Shown here: positions 25,023 to 35,561 of the stretch, one piece after another
Position numbering within the stretch: position 1 is the first letter of the stretch
How the letters are laid out: every line of letters begins with the position of its first letter
DNA from: Puccinellia tenuiflora
Lineage: Eukaryota; Streptophyta; Magnoliopsida; Poales; Poaceae
Length of the DNA: 64,000 nt
Assembly (NCBI GenBank): GCA_012064385.1
Contig: QRDG01000853.1
Span: 389,875-453,874 of the forward strand
Reading direction: 5' to 3'
Made by a program: the position numbers and the translations under genes
Notes under the pieces: model-generated
Databases searched by the model: none
What the model was told of the DNA's origin: nothing
The model's input: the letters and a program-made list of their open reading frames with translations, nothing else

Positions 25023-25403
25023 ATGAACTTCTTCACTCAATTTCTTTGTGATTTCACTCACGGTCCGGAGCGAGCTAGCTTCCTCGAGCAGCTGTTTTGT
25101 GTGTTGTGGCTCGGGCTAACCATCGGGGGGCTGCTGGTGATTCTGCTCACAGTGGCGGTCTGGTTAGCCTGTCACCTACACGATTGGTGGTATGGCATTG
25201 TCGGGGGTGCTGCGGCGGCAGTGGACGAGTTTCTGGTGGCTCCGGTGAGGGATTGGCGGATGTCCCCAGTGGCTGTTGCTGCTCCTCTGGTGGGGGACGA
25301 GCTGGGAGCTCGAGCTGTCCGCCGTCATCGTGCAGCTCGCGACACGGCTACGGGTGAGCCTGGCTCATCTTCTGGTGAGGCCACTGAGCACAAGAAGGAG
25401 TAG
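25023..25403 (+). CDS. Antisense ORF in the retrotransposon 3' internal region: small membrane protein
   Basis: This 126-aa frame starts MNFFTQFLCDF and runs opposite to the element. Residues about 22-50 form one strong hydrophobic segment (LFCVLWLGLTIGGLLVILL and following), then an HLHDWWYG motif; the C-terminal half is Ala/Val-rich, then Arg/Glu-rich and hydrophilic, ending in Lys-Glu. A TATA box lies just upstream and the frame is intact, while the sense ORF of the same element has two stops. No homologue is recognised from memory. Antisense ORFs in the 3' internal region are known in some plant Gypsy elements (Grande-type), which makes a real gene plausible. The earlier GTG at 24999 lies between TATA and ATG and is not a likely start. 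Confidence 0.6.
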   Translation: MNFFTQFLCDFTHGPERASFLEQLFCVLWLGLTIGGLLVILLTVAVWLACHLHDWWYGIVGGAAAAVDEFLVAPVRDWRMSPVAVAAPLVGDELGARAVRRHRAARDTATGEPGSSSGEATEHKKE

Positions 25404-25867
25404 GATTTTTTTCTGGGGTGCTCTTTTGTATCTGCACTGAGGTAGTGGTAGTGTTGTAGGTTGGAGTAGATCTTGTATCCTCTGTTTCTGAAATTTCCCT
25501 TGTGTACTGAACTCTGTTGATGTATCAAATTTGGCTCCGCTGATGGATTAGAGTCGGACTTGCCCTGTTGAGATTCTTCCTTCGCTGTCACAGATCTGTT
25601 CTTGCAGCAGAGAGAATTGCAGAGGCACTATCACACAGATAGTAGAACTTGATACTCGGGAGAAATATCATTTTAGAAAAATAACGCTGCATTTTGTGGC
25701 CCCAAAAACTTGAAGCAGCATGGCATAATCATTTCATTCATACCGGTTAACAAGCACACAACGGTTGTTGAACACTCGACACAATACAAACACATGTAGA
25801 AGCAAACATGGGAATTACAAACAAACCATAGCTTATAAGCGCCACTCGGCTATACTAAATAGATCTT
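25404..25867. other. Non-coding internal sequence between the antisense and sense ORFs
   Basis: The two ORFs converge here. The left part, just after the antisense stop, is T-rich (TTTTTTTCTGG) and may serve as the 3' UTR of the antisense transcript. No motif or ORF of note. Confidence 0.4.
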
Positions 25868-26732
25868 ACTTCGCTTGACGGCCCTTCACAGATGGTAGAG
25901 TGCGGCCTAGCCGGAGAGTGGTGTCCACGTCTCCTTCTTCCGCAAGGTCGGAGGACATAGGAACACCTTCGAGGATCTGAACCTACTCTGGGACTCGTCG
26001 GGATGGTCCGGGATCTGGGAGTGGGAGTCCGCTACTTCGAGCTTCCCTATAGGTGAGGGCAGGTGGGTTCTTCCCTAGAGACAGCTGCAGACGGGTAAAA
26101 CCAAGATTTCTCCTTGTGGCCACGAGTTCCTCCATCAAGAGGTTGGTGAGGTTCGTCATTGCGATGGCGTAGGCGACTTGGTTGATTAGTGCTGGGTCAG
26201 ACTCATTCGTGACGTCAGCTTGGACCATCTCTCCACGGGGTTGTGGTCTGGCCGGAATGTAGTAGAATTCCCGAGTTTCAGCCAGCAGGGGTTCGGAGGA
26301 TCAAGGACGGACAAGGCATTCCCAGGCTGCTACCTGGATGGCTAGCCCCAGAGTAGGCATGCGGCCACCCTGGATTAAGTAGGGCTGATTCGTGCCCCGA
26401 GGACATGGGCTGATCCTCACATCGGCCCGGAATTCATCCCCGACAGACGTGAGTGAGCTCCGGAACACCACATACACGGGGCGAACGGAGCTACCAAGGA
26501 TATGGTTGACGACCCTCCAAAGAATCAATCGAAAGCTCGAATGCTCCTCGGCGGTGGTTTCCAAGATGGCATTAGGGGTCACCATCGGATTTTCTTGGGG
26601 TTCTAGATTTTGGGGGCGGGGATAAGGTTGCAGGGTTCCCCTATGGAATTCTACTTCAACTCTGGGTTGGGTTGCCAGGGAGAGCTGGCGAGGGTGGATT
26701 ATAAAGCAACTAGGACTGGGTCTCCATTTCAC
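25868..26732 (-). pseudogene. Sense ORF of the reversed element, gag-position protein with two stops
   Basis: One minus-strand frame runs about 288 codons from an ATG at 26732 to TAA at about 25868, broken by TGA at 26301-26303 and TAG at 25983-25985 and otherwise in phase. The product is rich in Arg, Pro and Glu, with a FHRGTLQPYPRPQ region near the start, an aliphatic helix (NQVAYAIAMTNLTNLLMEELVATRR) in the middle third and a charged tail. It lies directly after the PBS, where gag would be. No zinc knuckle or gag domain is recognised. It looks like the single ORF of a non-autonomous element family. Confidence 0.6.
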
Positions 26733-26913
26733 TGGATAAGGTCAACTGCTTCTCATGGAAGAAACCGACTCGTCTTGCTGGGGAAGGCTGGGACAGGTCC
26801 TACTGTTGACCGACACAAGCAATGCCGGTTAGGCGGGGATGGGTTAAATCCATCGGGTCGTTGTCGGGCAATAGTAAGGCGGGGCTTTCCATGCTAGGGT
26901 AGTCTACAGCCAA

Positions 26914-26929
26914 CCTGGCTCTGATACCA
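26914..26929 (-). other. Primer-binding site (iMet tRNA type)
   Basis: The minus strand reads TGGTATCAGAGCCAGG, 5 bp after the LTR end. It matches the 3' end of plant initiator methionine tRNA. Confidence 0.9.
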
Positions 26930-26934
26930 TGCTC

Positions 26935-29900
26935 TGTGGCACCCCTCTCTGGCACACGTCACCAGAGGGGCGGTCGCCCCGTGCGCTAGCCCAGGATATC
27001 CGAACGCACGTTACAACAATGCAACATAGCGGAAATATCATTACACAATCAGGCCCAGAGGGCTACAAATGGTTTACATGGCCATCAAGGCATGAAAAAT
27101 TATCATTGCCAAGTATGGCATAGGACAGAGTTTAACTGGCAGCGGAAGACAAAGATACGGCAACGGCTTGGTGCGGCTCCATTCCCCAGGCATCTGGCTG
27201 GGCTACTAATCCTAGCACGCCCCTGCTCGATCTCCTTGCTATGGTAGTAGATGAATCCTCTCAAAGTCTGGACACATGAAAAGCCAGTATGAGTACAATG
27301 ATGTACTCGCAAGAAAATAACCACAAGACATGAACAGTCAAGCAATCAGGCAACAAGTAACCAACAATGATAATAATCTAAACATGGCAAGTATCTACTT
27401 ATGACAGTCCAAAAGGATGACGACATGGCATCACAGTAAAAAAAACATGGCATAAGCAAACAGAGGGAGTATCGCCAGTACAGAGTCCAAGCCAGGTGGG
27501 GTTGGATCGTGTACCGGAGATCACACAAAGAGCTTACCTGTGACGAATACCGGGTGTACCAGTTGGCAATAAGTAACACAACAAATCATATCATCACAGC
27601 TAGGCTTACTGGCCTCTAGCCTCACAAGGCTAATCTCAAAGGTCACCTCTGCTAGGCCCACTGGCCTTACCACATTTTCTTATCTCAAGTAACGTTCCTT
27701 GCATCATCTTATTGTTTATTAAGTGAGGTCAGATCGTTCATTAATTCTTTCAAACAGATCTTAAGTTTAACCTCCGGACACGACAAAGACACACAGTGTG
27801 ACCAACATTGAACTGTTGTTCCATATCCCAGGAACGAGGCTAGCTTGCTAGGTTGAGTCTCTCAAGTGTTTGCTTTACCACCTATCAGAATGCACCCTAC
27901 TCAGCCGACGCTCCAGGTTTCTCACGCCCAAAGTCGCACTAAGCAAAAATACACTCTCGTGACGGTCCACTTGCTAAGACACTCTCCTGCACCACCCTAT
28001 ACGCATGGTACAACGGGCAAGTAAATCCGGCACATCCCCCGGCGCTACCGGGTATGCCTAGCTCCGGACTCCCTATCACAGTCGAACCCGTGCCTGTCGT
28101 CTTCTACCCTCGAACAGCGCAACCGAACGACTGCGCCCAACGGATGGCACAACAGGGGCTTAACAACCTACTAGGTCACGGTTTCCATGGGACAACGGTG
28201 GTATCGCGTTCAAGGGTTCAGATTAGTGGCACTATGGATAGACCTTATCGTTGCTGGGAGGGGTGTTTCATTTAATCAAGTTTCATTATTCACAAGTCCA
28301 AATAACAGAGGGTTAGTCCAACACAACAAGTATAATAATATATCATCAAACAACAAAACATTAGCAACACAATCTTTCAAGCAATAGATAGTTTGCATCG
28401 ACCGGGAGAAAAGAAACATCAACCGGATGACTGTGGCGGAGGTGCCTCCGGCCAGCGCCATCTCGTTTGACAAAAAGAAAATAAATAAAACAATACAGTC
28501 AACCGGGCGACTGTGGCGGAGGTGCCTCCGGCCAGCGCCGTCTCGTTCGACAAAAAGAAAAGAAACGTCAACCGGATGACTGTGGCGGAGGTGCCTCCGG
28601 CCAGCGCCGTCTCGTTTGACAAAAAAAACAATACAGTCAACCGGGCGACTGTGGCGGAGGTGCCTCCGACCAGCGCCGTCTCGTTCGACAAAAGAAAATA
28701 AATAAAACAATACAGTCAACCGGGCGACTGTGGCGGAGGTGCCTCCGGCCGGTGCCAGCCTCAGGTTGATAAAAGAAAATAAAACAATATAGCACAATCA
28801 ACCGGGCGATGGCGGAGTTGCCTCCGGCCAGTGACAGCCACGGGTTGAGTAAATGAAAGTAAAAGTAGCACAGTTGACGGGATGTAAACAAAGCCACGAT
28901 ATCTCGTGACGCACAGATGATAAGCAATAAAATGCACCTATATGATAGGGTAAAATGCAAACAACAAACACTGCTTGAGTGTTCATAGCAAGTGGTTAGG
29001 TTTCCTTCGACGATCGACGCTATTTGGTCTCGACAGTCATGGACGCCACGGTTTAGCGTATCGGTCTGCCGGTACCGCGGGTTACCTATACAAGCATACA
29101 AGTGTGCTGAGCATCTAAGCATTTTACAAAAATACAAAACCTGTACCACTGGATAGGGCTTTTCAAACTATGAATTTACAAATTTGAATCACCTCAAACG
29201 AAGCTACGGATCGAAAGTTATGGCCCGGCAAAGAATGGCTATTTCCTGCCCACTCTGAAAAAACAGAACGGGCCGAAACTAAACTGGGCCGGGCTGGTCG
29301 CGCGAATCCAGGAAAATACGTCTTCGGTAAGGGAAAGCATAACGCGCAGGAAGGCGCCACCACTTAACCCGACAGTGGGTCCGGGCAGAGGCGGGGCCCG
29401 CCTGTCGGCGTCACGAGGACGCCACGCTGGCCGCCACGCTGGCGTCCTGACCCCGGCGTCGACCACGCACGGGACGAGCCCGACGCGGGTGTGCCAGGGC
29501 AGGGCCGGCTGCCGGAGCTGGTCACGCCGCCGCCGCCGCCATAGTGCTTGCTGCCGGCTGCCGGGGTGCGGGGAGGACCACCCCGCCGCGCCGCCACCGG
29601 AGAGGGCGGCCTTGACCACAGGGAAGCACGGGGGCGCCGCCATGGCCGTGTGCCCACGGGTCGCCGCCGGCGGTCCCCGGACGGACACGAGGCTGCGGTC
29701 CACCATCTCAAAAAAGGCGATGTCTAGGAGGTAGAGAGGATCAAGAGGGACCTATATGCAGGTTTAATCGGAGAATAGCTCGGTCTAGAGCTCGCCACGG
29801 TCGGTGAACCGACGGCGACAACCTCGACCAAATCGGAGCAGGACTCCGCCATTACTCAACTAAAGAAGCAAGGGGGTTCCAGGGGGAGAGAGAGTGAGCT

Positions 29901-31191
29901 GTTGCTCAAGCGAGAGGGCTCGGGGTGGCTTTATAGGGCCGGAGGGAGGAGGATTAGGTGGTGGACGGTGCGGCCATTGATGGCGCCCGTGAGGTCACGG
30001 CTCACGTCACCCCGGCCGCAGGGAGGGGATAAGAGCGGCTCTGGTCCGAGCTAGGAGAGCAGGAGAGGTGCGGCTACTGCTCGCTTGGTCCGGAACCGAG
30101 GAACAGTGAGAGGAACCTGAGGAACAGAGGAGGTCATCCACGGTGGATGCCGGCAAGTGCGCGCCCTAGCATTTGGAGCGTGCCACGGGCGGCATGGCCC
30201 TGCCACGAGGTCACGCATGGGTGCAATGACCAACAAACCATACTACCATGATCCCCACAACAACACCTACTCAAGCAAGCAGGAATCCCTCCAAAACCCG
30301 ACGCTTTGCAATGCAAAATTTTCAGAAAACTTAGTGCGCAGAAGGTGCTCGACGAAATGACAGGGGTCTTGCACCACTCAGAAAAATCCCCAAAATTCAG
30401 TCATGGGTTGTTCTAGTAATAGGAGGCTGTCCATGGAGTATGAGCTCAAATGGGTACAGGGGAATTGGGTTTCCACATGATGTCCAAGAATGGACACAAT
30501 GGCATGGTCATGGAAATGTGAATTTCCACACTTCACCTTGGGGTGATATTCTGGATATGTGTGTCTATGGACCATGTGGTCAATGTGACCAAGTCTCATG
30601 GTCAAAGGATTTGTCTAGGTATAGGTTTGCTTGGAGATTTCAAAAAGGCATGACAATAGCCTTACAAAGGAAGTACCTCAAATATTGCTCAAATGAGGTT
30701 GGGCCAATGGAGTGAAATGTTCAGGAGGTCAATTCATGCACTTCACCAAAATTGCAGAATTTTTGGATGAGTGGAAGATGTCCAGATAATTTCGGGATTG
30801 AAAATGGCATAATGGAGAATATGGATAAACTTAGAAATATTGCATTGAAGTATGCCATATTTTGCAAGGATTGTCTTCATATGGACATGGGAGTCCTCTG
30901 GTATTTTTAGTGGAATTTCTCCGGCTATGGAAATAGGCTTCCCTTTGGTAGGTGGAGAGAAGGGTTTTAGAGGTTCGATAATTAGGGCTAGGGTTTTCGA
31001 GGGAAAACCTAAGCACCAAAATTACCACGGGTGTTGGAGTGGTTCGTGGATCACTGGGAAAATTTTTGAGGGAGCAATTCCCAAGTCAAATCATCCTCAA
31101 AGATTTGAAGAAACATTTATGAAAAGAGAAAAAGTTTTTCAGGTGTCAGAAAACACCGCTAAAATTAGGGACGAATTTTCGGGGTGTTACA
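26935..31191 (-). repeat. 5' LTR, full length (4.26 kb)
   Basis: Full version of the LTR, with terminal TGTGGCACC/GGTGTTACA as read on plus. It contains a minisatellite (28419-28870) and a GC-rich segment (29360-29660) missing from the left copy. The opposite-strand long frames over the GC-rich part and the minisatellite are composition artefacts. Confidence 0.9.
28419..28870. repeat. Minisatellite of six 69-82-bp units inside the LTR
   Basis: Units start at 28419, 28499, 28568, 28637, 28716 and 28798 with TCAACCGG, followed by GTGGCGGAGGTGCCTCCGG and then an A-rich AAAAAGAAAATAAA tail. Two unit types alternate (GGATGAC and GGGCGAC). The core GGAGGTGCCTCC is an inverted repeat, so each unit can form a hairpin. 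The last unit is more diverged. Confidence 0.9.
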
Positions 31192-31196
31192 GTTCC

Positions 31197-31526
31197 ATAT
31201 CCTTAAGGCTAAACGAACCTCTTGGTACTAAGTACTTGTACACGCATTAATCATTCAAACCTCACTAGGAGTGCACTATATGCACTTTCACAAAACATGT
31301 ATATTGACTAAGGGTAGGTGTCGGATGGAAGGCTACTAGATGATTCTCTACTTGGTTGTGCAGGCTCACCTTGAGGTCGGGTTAAATTATGTCGACAACT
31401 CACTCTTGGAGAACATACTTTTTCGCCCAAATACAAGTAGAATTTCAGTATTATTCTAGTATTGAAATGTTTAGCGACTCAATACTAGTCAAAAACTGTC
31501 CTTTAAAGTGCACTATAGAGCTTTAT
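31197..31526. other. Unclassified target sequence between the two large elements
   Basis: This ~330-bp stretch continues from 21618 across the LTR element insertion and ends at the MULE target duplication. It contains GTGCACTATATGCAC-like text and no coding frame. It is probably an older retrotransposon shred. Confidence 0.5.
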
Positions 31527-31693
31527 TTTATGTTAGGGTCATTTATCGAATTGCCCACAGAGGGCTTCAACTACTCAGTTTTGCCCCTAGCGCTGAATGG
31601 TGCTCAGTTTTGCCCTTACCTCGTGCCCACATACTATGGAGAGGTCGAAACGGAGAGTTTGAAGTCGATTCCGTCTGCTGGCGTTAGTGAAGT

Positions 31694-31822
31694 GGGTTCG
31701 GAGCTTACAGGTGGGACCGCCCAGTGAGTTTGAAATGGGTCCGGAGCTTACAGGTGGGACCGCCCCAGTGAGTTCGAAGTGGGTCCGGAGCTTATAGGTG
31801 GGATCGCCCAGTGAGTTGAATT
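31694..31822 (+). repeat. Three 43-44-bp tandem repeats near the MULE left end
   Basis: Units starting at 31694, 31737 and 31781 share GGGTCCGGAGCTTACAGG followed by TGGGACCGCCC and AGTGAGTT. They lie 70 bp inside the terminal inverted repeat. Confidence 0.85.
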
Positions 31823-32204
31823 TTCTGAATCGTCCACACCGGAGCCTCCCGACCCGCCGTCGTGTGCTGTCGCTACCCGCCGTCGTGCGATGCCGCTATT
31901 GCCGCCACCACAGCCGCACCACCCCCTGCGGCGCCACGAGCACCTGCGGCACCACCACCACCTACGGCGCCACCACCACCTGCTCCACCGCCACCACATC
32001 CACCGCCACCGCGACCTGAACCACCGCTAGCACCACCTCCCAGCACCACTTGTGTCGCCGCCAGCAGCACCCATCTGCGCCGCGTCCAGCAGCACCTACA
32101 CCGCCTCAGCCATTCCGCGTGGCCACCTGCTCCGCCGCCACCGTCCTGCGACGCCGCTGGTGAGGCGCTCGTTCCGCCACTCTGCCCGCCACCTGCTCGA
32201 CGCA
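31823..32204 (+). promoter_or_regulatory. GC-rich leader with CCACC runs upstream of the MULE transposase
   Basis: The stretch between the tandem repeats and the first exon is rich in CCACCACC/CCGCC. It probably holds the transposase promoter and 5' UTR. A proline-rich frame (31862-32284) overlaps exon 1 out of phase and is most likely a composition effect. No clear TATA box was seen. Confidence 0.4.
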
Positions 32205-34848
32205 ATGGCGAGCGGCGGCGACCTGGCTACGGAGACACTCCGCGTCCACGATTGGGTTCCCGATGGGTAAGTACTGAGCTTTGAATTGTCGATTCGACAT
32301 GGGATGCCATTGATTTGCAGCTGATTGCGTCTCTGTTTTTTTCGTGGGTTAGGATGGAGTTGCGGTTTGCTTTCTTGGTGAACATTAGAAGGGACCGGTA
32401 CGTCGTCGATGCAAACAATAAGAAGAAATTCCAAGGAGGTTTCAGTTATACGTTGCCAATGGGATTGTAATTGGAGTTTCAGACAATTTGGGGAGGTAAT
32501 TTGCAGCCCATATCCTTGGGGTTTGCATGATGAAGTGGAATTTAGATACTTTGATGGGGGAAAAGATTGGGTCCAAATTAGTAATGATGAAGAGCTCGCT
32601 ACCATGTTTGCTAAGCATAAGGAGGCAGAGAATTTTAATGTGAGGCTGCAAAATGATGAGGTTGTGCCGGCAGTTGGACAGCTGGTGGTGGGTTCATCTT
32701 CTCGGGCAGAACCATCTCGTCATAATGCCAACTCTAGCCAGAACAGTACAAATCCATCTCGACGTGTTGGCTCATCAAGTGTGGGCAGTAGGAAAAGGGT
32801 TCCTGTTGAAGTGGAGTCTGATGCCTACATTTCTGCGGATGAAGAAGAGAGGCTATATTCTGATGTTTTTCAAAATTTAAGACGGACATCTCGGCCTGTT
32901 ATCCAAGGTGAGTCTGACAATGACCTTGAAGAGGAGGAAGACCGGCCACCTGTTGAATGGGACCCTGAGAACCCTCATATGGAAGAAGCTTCCATTTTTG
33001 CTTCCATGGCTGAGTGTAGAAATGCACTTGTGACGTACTGCATTAAGGCAGAACGTGCGTTTAAAGTTGACAAGAGCGATAAAAAGCGTTACACCGTGCA
33101 CTGTGTGACTGAGGATTGTCCATGGAGGATGCACGCATCTAAAATGCGCAATAGCACCAATATTCAGGTCAAAGTGAACCCTTTTGTCCACACATGCCAA
33201 GAATCAACCCTTAGGAAGGAAACAATCAGTAGAGCCAAGTCAAGATGGGTGGCGGATGAAGTAAAAAAGTGGGTGGCAGAAAACCATCAAGTGAGTACAA
33301 AGGAATTGCAGAAAAACATCAAAGACAAGTTCAAGATAGAATTACCATACATGAGGGTGTTGAGTGGTAAACAAAAAGCTATGGAATCTATCTATGGTAA
33401 GTGGAACGAAAGTTTTGAATTGTTGTATTCATTCAAAGCTGAAGTGGAGAGGACAAGCCCAGGTAATATTGTTGAAATTGATCACCACTCCGTGGAGTAC
33501 ACATTGAAGGGAGTGACAAGGACCAAGGAATGCTTTAGGAGGGTTTTTGTGTGCTTTGAAGCTTGTCGCATGGGTTTTTTGGTAGGCTGCAGGCCTTATT
33601 TGGCTATTGATGCTACTTTTCTCACAGGGAGGTTTAAAGGACAGTTAGTAGCAGCTTGTGCAGTTGATGCACACAATTTTGTTTTTCCAGTTGCCTACGG
33701 TGTGCTGGAGACAGAGTCTGAGGAGAGCTGGACATGGTTTTTGCAGAATCTGCGCCGGGCTATTTCACATCCCAATGGGTTGGTAATTCACACAAATGCA
33801 TGCAAGGGTTTGGAAGTGGCCGTGGACAATGTGTTCCCAGGAGTAGAGCATAGGGAATGCATGCGTCACCTTGCTGCAAATTTTGTGAAGAAATTCAAAG
33901 GAAAGTTTTTTACCGACAATTTATGGCGAGCATCTTTGACTTGCAGTGTGAGGAGAAGAACTACCACATGAGGCAGTTATACACGAATGACAAAGTGAAG
34001 GAATACTTGGAAACACACCACTCGAAGTTATGGGCCAGAAGCCAATTCAGTGAACTGAGCAAAGTTGACTATGTGCACAATAATCTTGCAGAGTCTTTCA
34101 ACTCAACGATCCGGAAACTAAAGGATATTTATTTGGTGAATTTGATTGACAGCATAAGGATAGAATACGCCGAAAAATTTCATTTTCGTGCTGGAATAGC
34201 TGCGGCAAAATTCATGGGCCACATTATTATCCCGGCTGTGATGAAGGTATTGAAGCAAAGAACAGAAGGCTTGATAATGAACATGACATTTATCTCGGAT
34301 ATCACATCAGAGGTATCAGTCCTGGATAAACAGAACAAAGAATGGAGATATCCAGTGGATTTACAAGCTAAAACTTGCAGTTGTAGGCAATGGCAGATAA
34401 CTGGGTTGCCATGCATTCATGCCTTGTTTTTTATCACTTCTCTCCAAGGTCCAGCAGGGAATATACAGCAGTATGTGCATGACTACTACTCTGTTGCAAT
34501 GTTCAAAGCCACATATGCACATGCCTTACCTGCTTTGGAGGGAAAACAGCAATGGGACAAAGTGGACCCTAGATTCAAACTTTGTGCTCCAGTTCTGAAG
34601 AGAGCTGCAGGTAGACCGAGGAAGAGTCGACACCGACGTCGCAGTGAAGGAGGTGGACTTGGAGCGAGGATGCGTAAGTGCACAAGGTGTGGTGGGTCTG
34701 GTCATTTCGGCAAATATTGTGATAACGCAGTAGATCCAGGGTTTGGAGAGAGTATTGATGTTGAAAATGATGGTCAGCAGCCGGATGCAGCATTTGAAAA
34801 TGATGGTCAGCAGTCAAGTGATTCAGATGATGCTCCAATGGATGATCC

Positions 34849-34996
34849 AGTCGATAATCCAGTCGATGATCCAGTCGATGATCCACTGGATGATCCAGTC
34901 GATAATCCAGTCGATGATCCAGTCGATGATCCAGTCGATGATCCAGTCGATGATCCACTGGATGCTCGAACTGTTGATCCACTGGATGCTCCAAAT
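34849..34996 (+). repeat. 12-bp tandem repeats (GATGATCCAGTC) in the transposase C-terminus
   Basis: About eleven 12-bp units encode Asp-(Asp/Asn)-Pro-(Val/Leu). The unit is near-palindromic (GATC core), which makes the complementary strand open too; those minus frames are artefacts. Confidence 0.85.
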
Positions 34997-35145
34997 GATG
35001 ATCCAGTCGACGTTTCATTTTCAGATTCGTATGTAAATCATGCCATGATCTCGCTAGTGTTGATTTTTCATTTATCATGATCTCACTAACCTTTATGTTT
35101 TGTACAGCTCTGATGTAGTTTCAAAGAAGAGAAGAAGACAAGAAG

Positions 35146-35280
35146 CTATGAGCACAAGGAGCAAAGTGGTGGCAAAACAGCCAAGGATCACAATGAGCAC
35201 AAGGAGCAAAGTGGTGGCAAAACAGCCAAGGATCGCAATGAGCACAAGGAGCAAAGTGGTGGCAAAACAGCCAAGGAACA
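35146..35280 (+). repeat. Three 45-bp tandem repeats in the last transposase exon
   Basis: Each unit encodes MSTRSKVVAKQPRI followed by Thr, Ala or a variant, a basic repeat. Bases are nearly identical between units, so the expansion is recent. It gives the transposase a lysine/arginine-rich tail. Confidence 0.85.
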
Positions 35281-35561
35281 AAAAGAAGCCCCAACGCTAT
35301 TTAGACTAAGTTAGATCGAAATGATGTTGTATTTCTGTTGAATAATGTTGTATTTTTGTTGAATAATGTTGTATTTCTGTTGAAGCCCCAACACAATTTA
35401 GACTAAGAATTTTTTTGAATTAGTTATGCTCATTTGAATCCATCACTCTATTCTCATGAGAAATGTGCTTCAAATGAGGTCCGAAGCTAGGATAAACACC
35501 CCCATTTGTAATTTCATGAAAAATTCGACCTTGTCTAAATGATCCAAATAAATTCGAGGAG

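Larger units (their letters stand above)
21624..31191 (-). mobile_element. Complete LTR retrotransposon, reverse orientation, lacking RT and integrase
   Basis: Two LTRs begin (on plus) TGTGGCACC and end GGTGTTACA, the complement of TGTAACACC...GGTGCCACA. The element is bounded by the perfect duplication GTTCC (21619-21623, 31192-31196). A PBS (minus TGGTATCAGAGCCAGG) adjoins the right LTR and a purine tract (minus AAGGGGGGAAGG) adjoins the left LTR, so transcription runs right to left. The 2.9-kb internal region encodes one decayed ORF and an antisense ORF but no RT, RNase H or integrase; the element needs proteins from elsewhere. The LTRs are very alike except for a 1.84-kb deletion in the left one. 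Confidence 0.9.
32205..35309 (+). pseudogene. MuDR (mudrA-like) transposase of the MULE, three exons, broken
   Basis: Exon 1 is 32205-32266, exon 2 is 32353-35028 and exon 3 is 35108-35309 (introns 86 and 79 bp, GT-AG, phases agree), about 980 codons. In order: a PB1-like start ending WVQISNDEELATMF, an acidic linker, a MuDR-type N-terminal domain (EEASIFASMAECRNALVTYC onwards) with a Cys/His DNA-binding region, and the DDE core with first Asp at 33609 (LAIDATFL) and Glu at 34091 (NLAESFN). Then follow a SWIM finger (CSCRQW...CIHA, about 34374-34419), a zinc knuckle (CTRCGGSGHFGKYC) and Asp-Asp-Pro-Val repeats. The second catalytic Asp is Asn (AAT, 33795-33797, HTNACKGL). Three one-base losses break the frame (about 32447, 32480 and 33950), each in or beside a G run. 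Inactive as read, unless these are assembly errors; Asn would still impair catalysis. Confidence 0.9.

Noticed and set aside
28276..28797. 173-aa minus ORF with repeated GAGRRHLRHSRPVD
   Set aside because: It is simply the minisatellite translated; units vary in length by non-multiples of three.
31862..32284. Proline-rich 140-aa plus-strand frame
   Set aside because: It overlaps the first transposase exon out of phase in a CCACC-repeat leader and opens at a random ATG; composition explains it.
34575..35078. Minus-strand DHRLDHRLDHR-type ORF
   Set aside because: It is the complement of the near-palindromic 12-bp repeats in the transposase gene.
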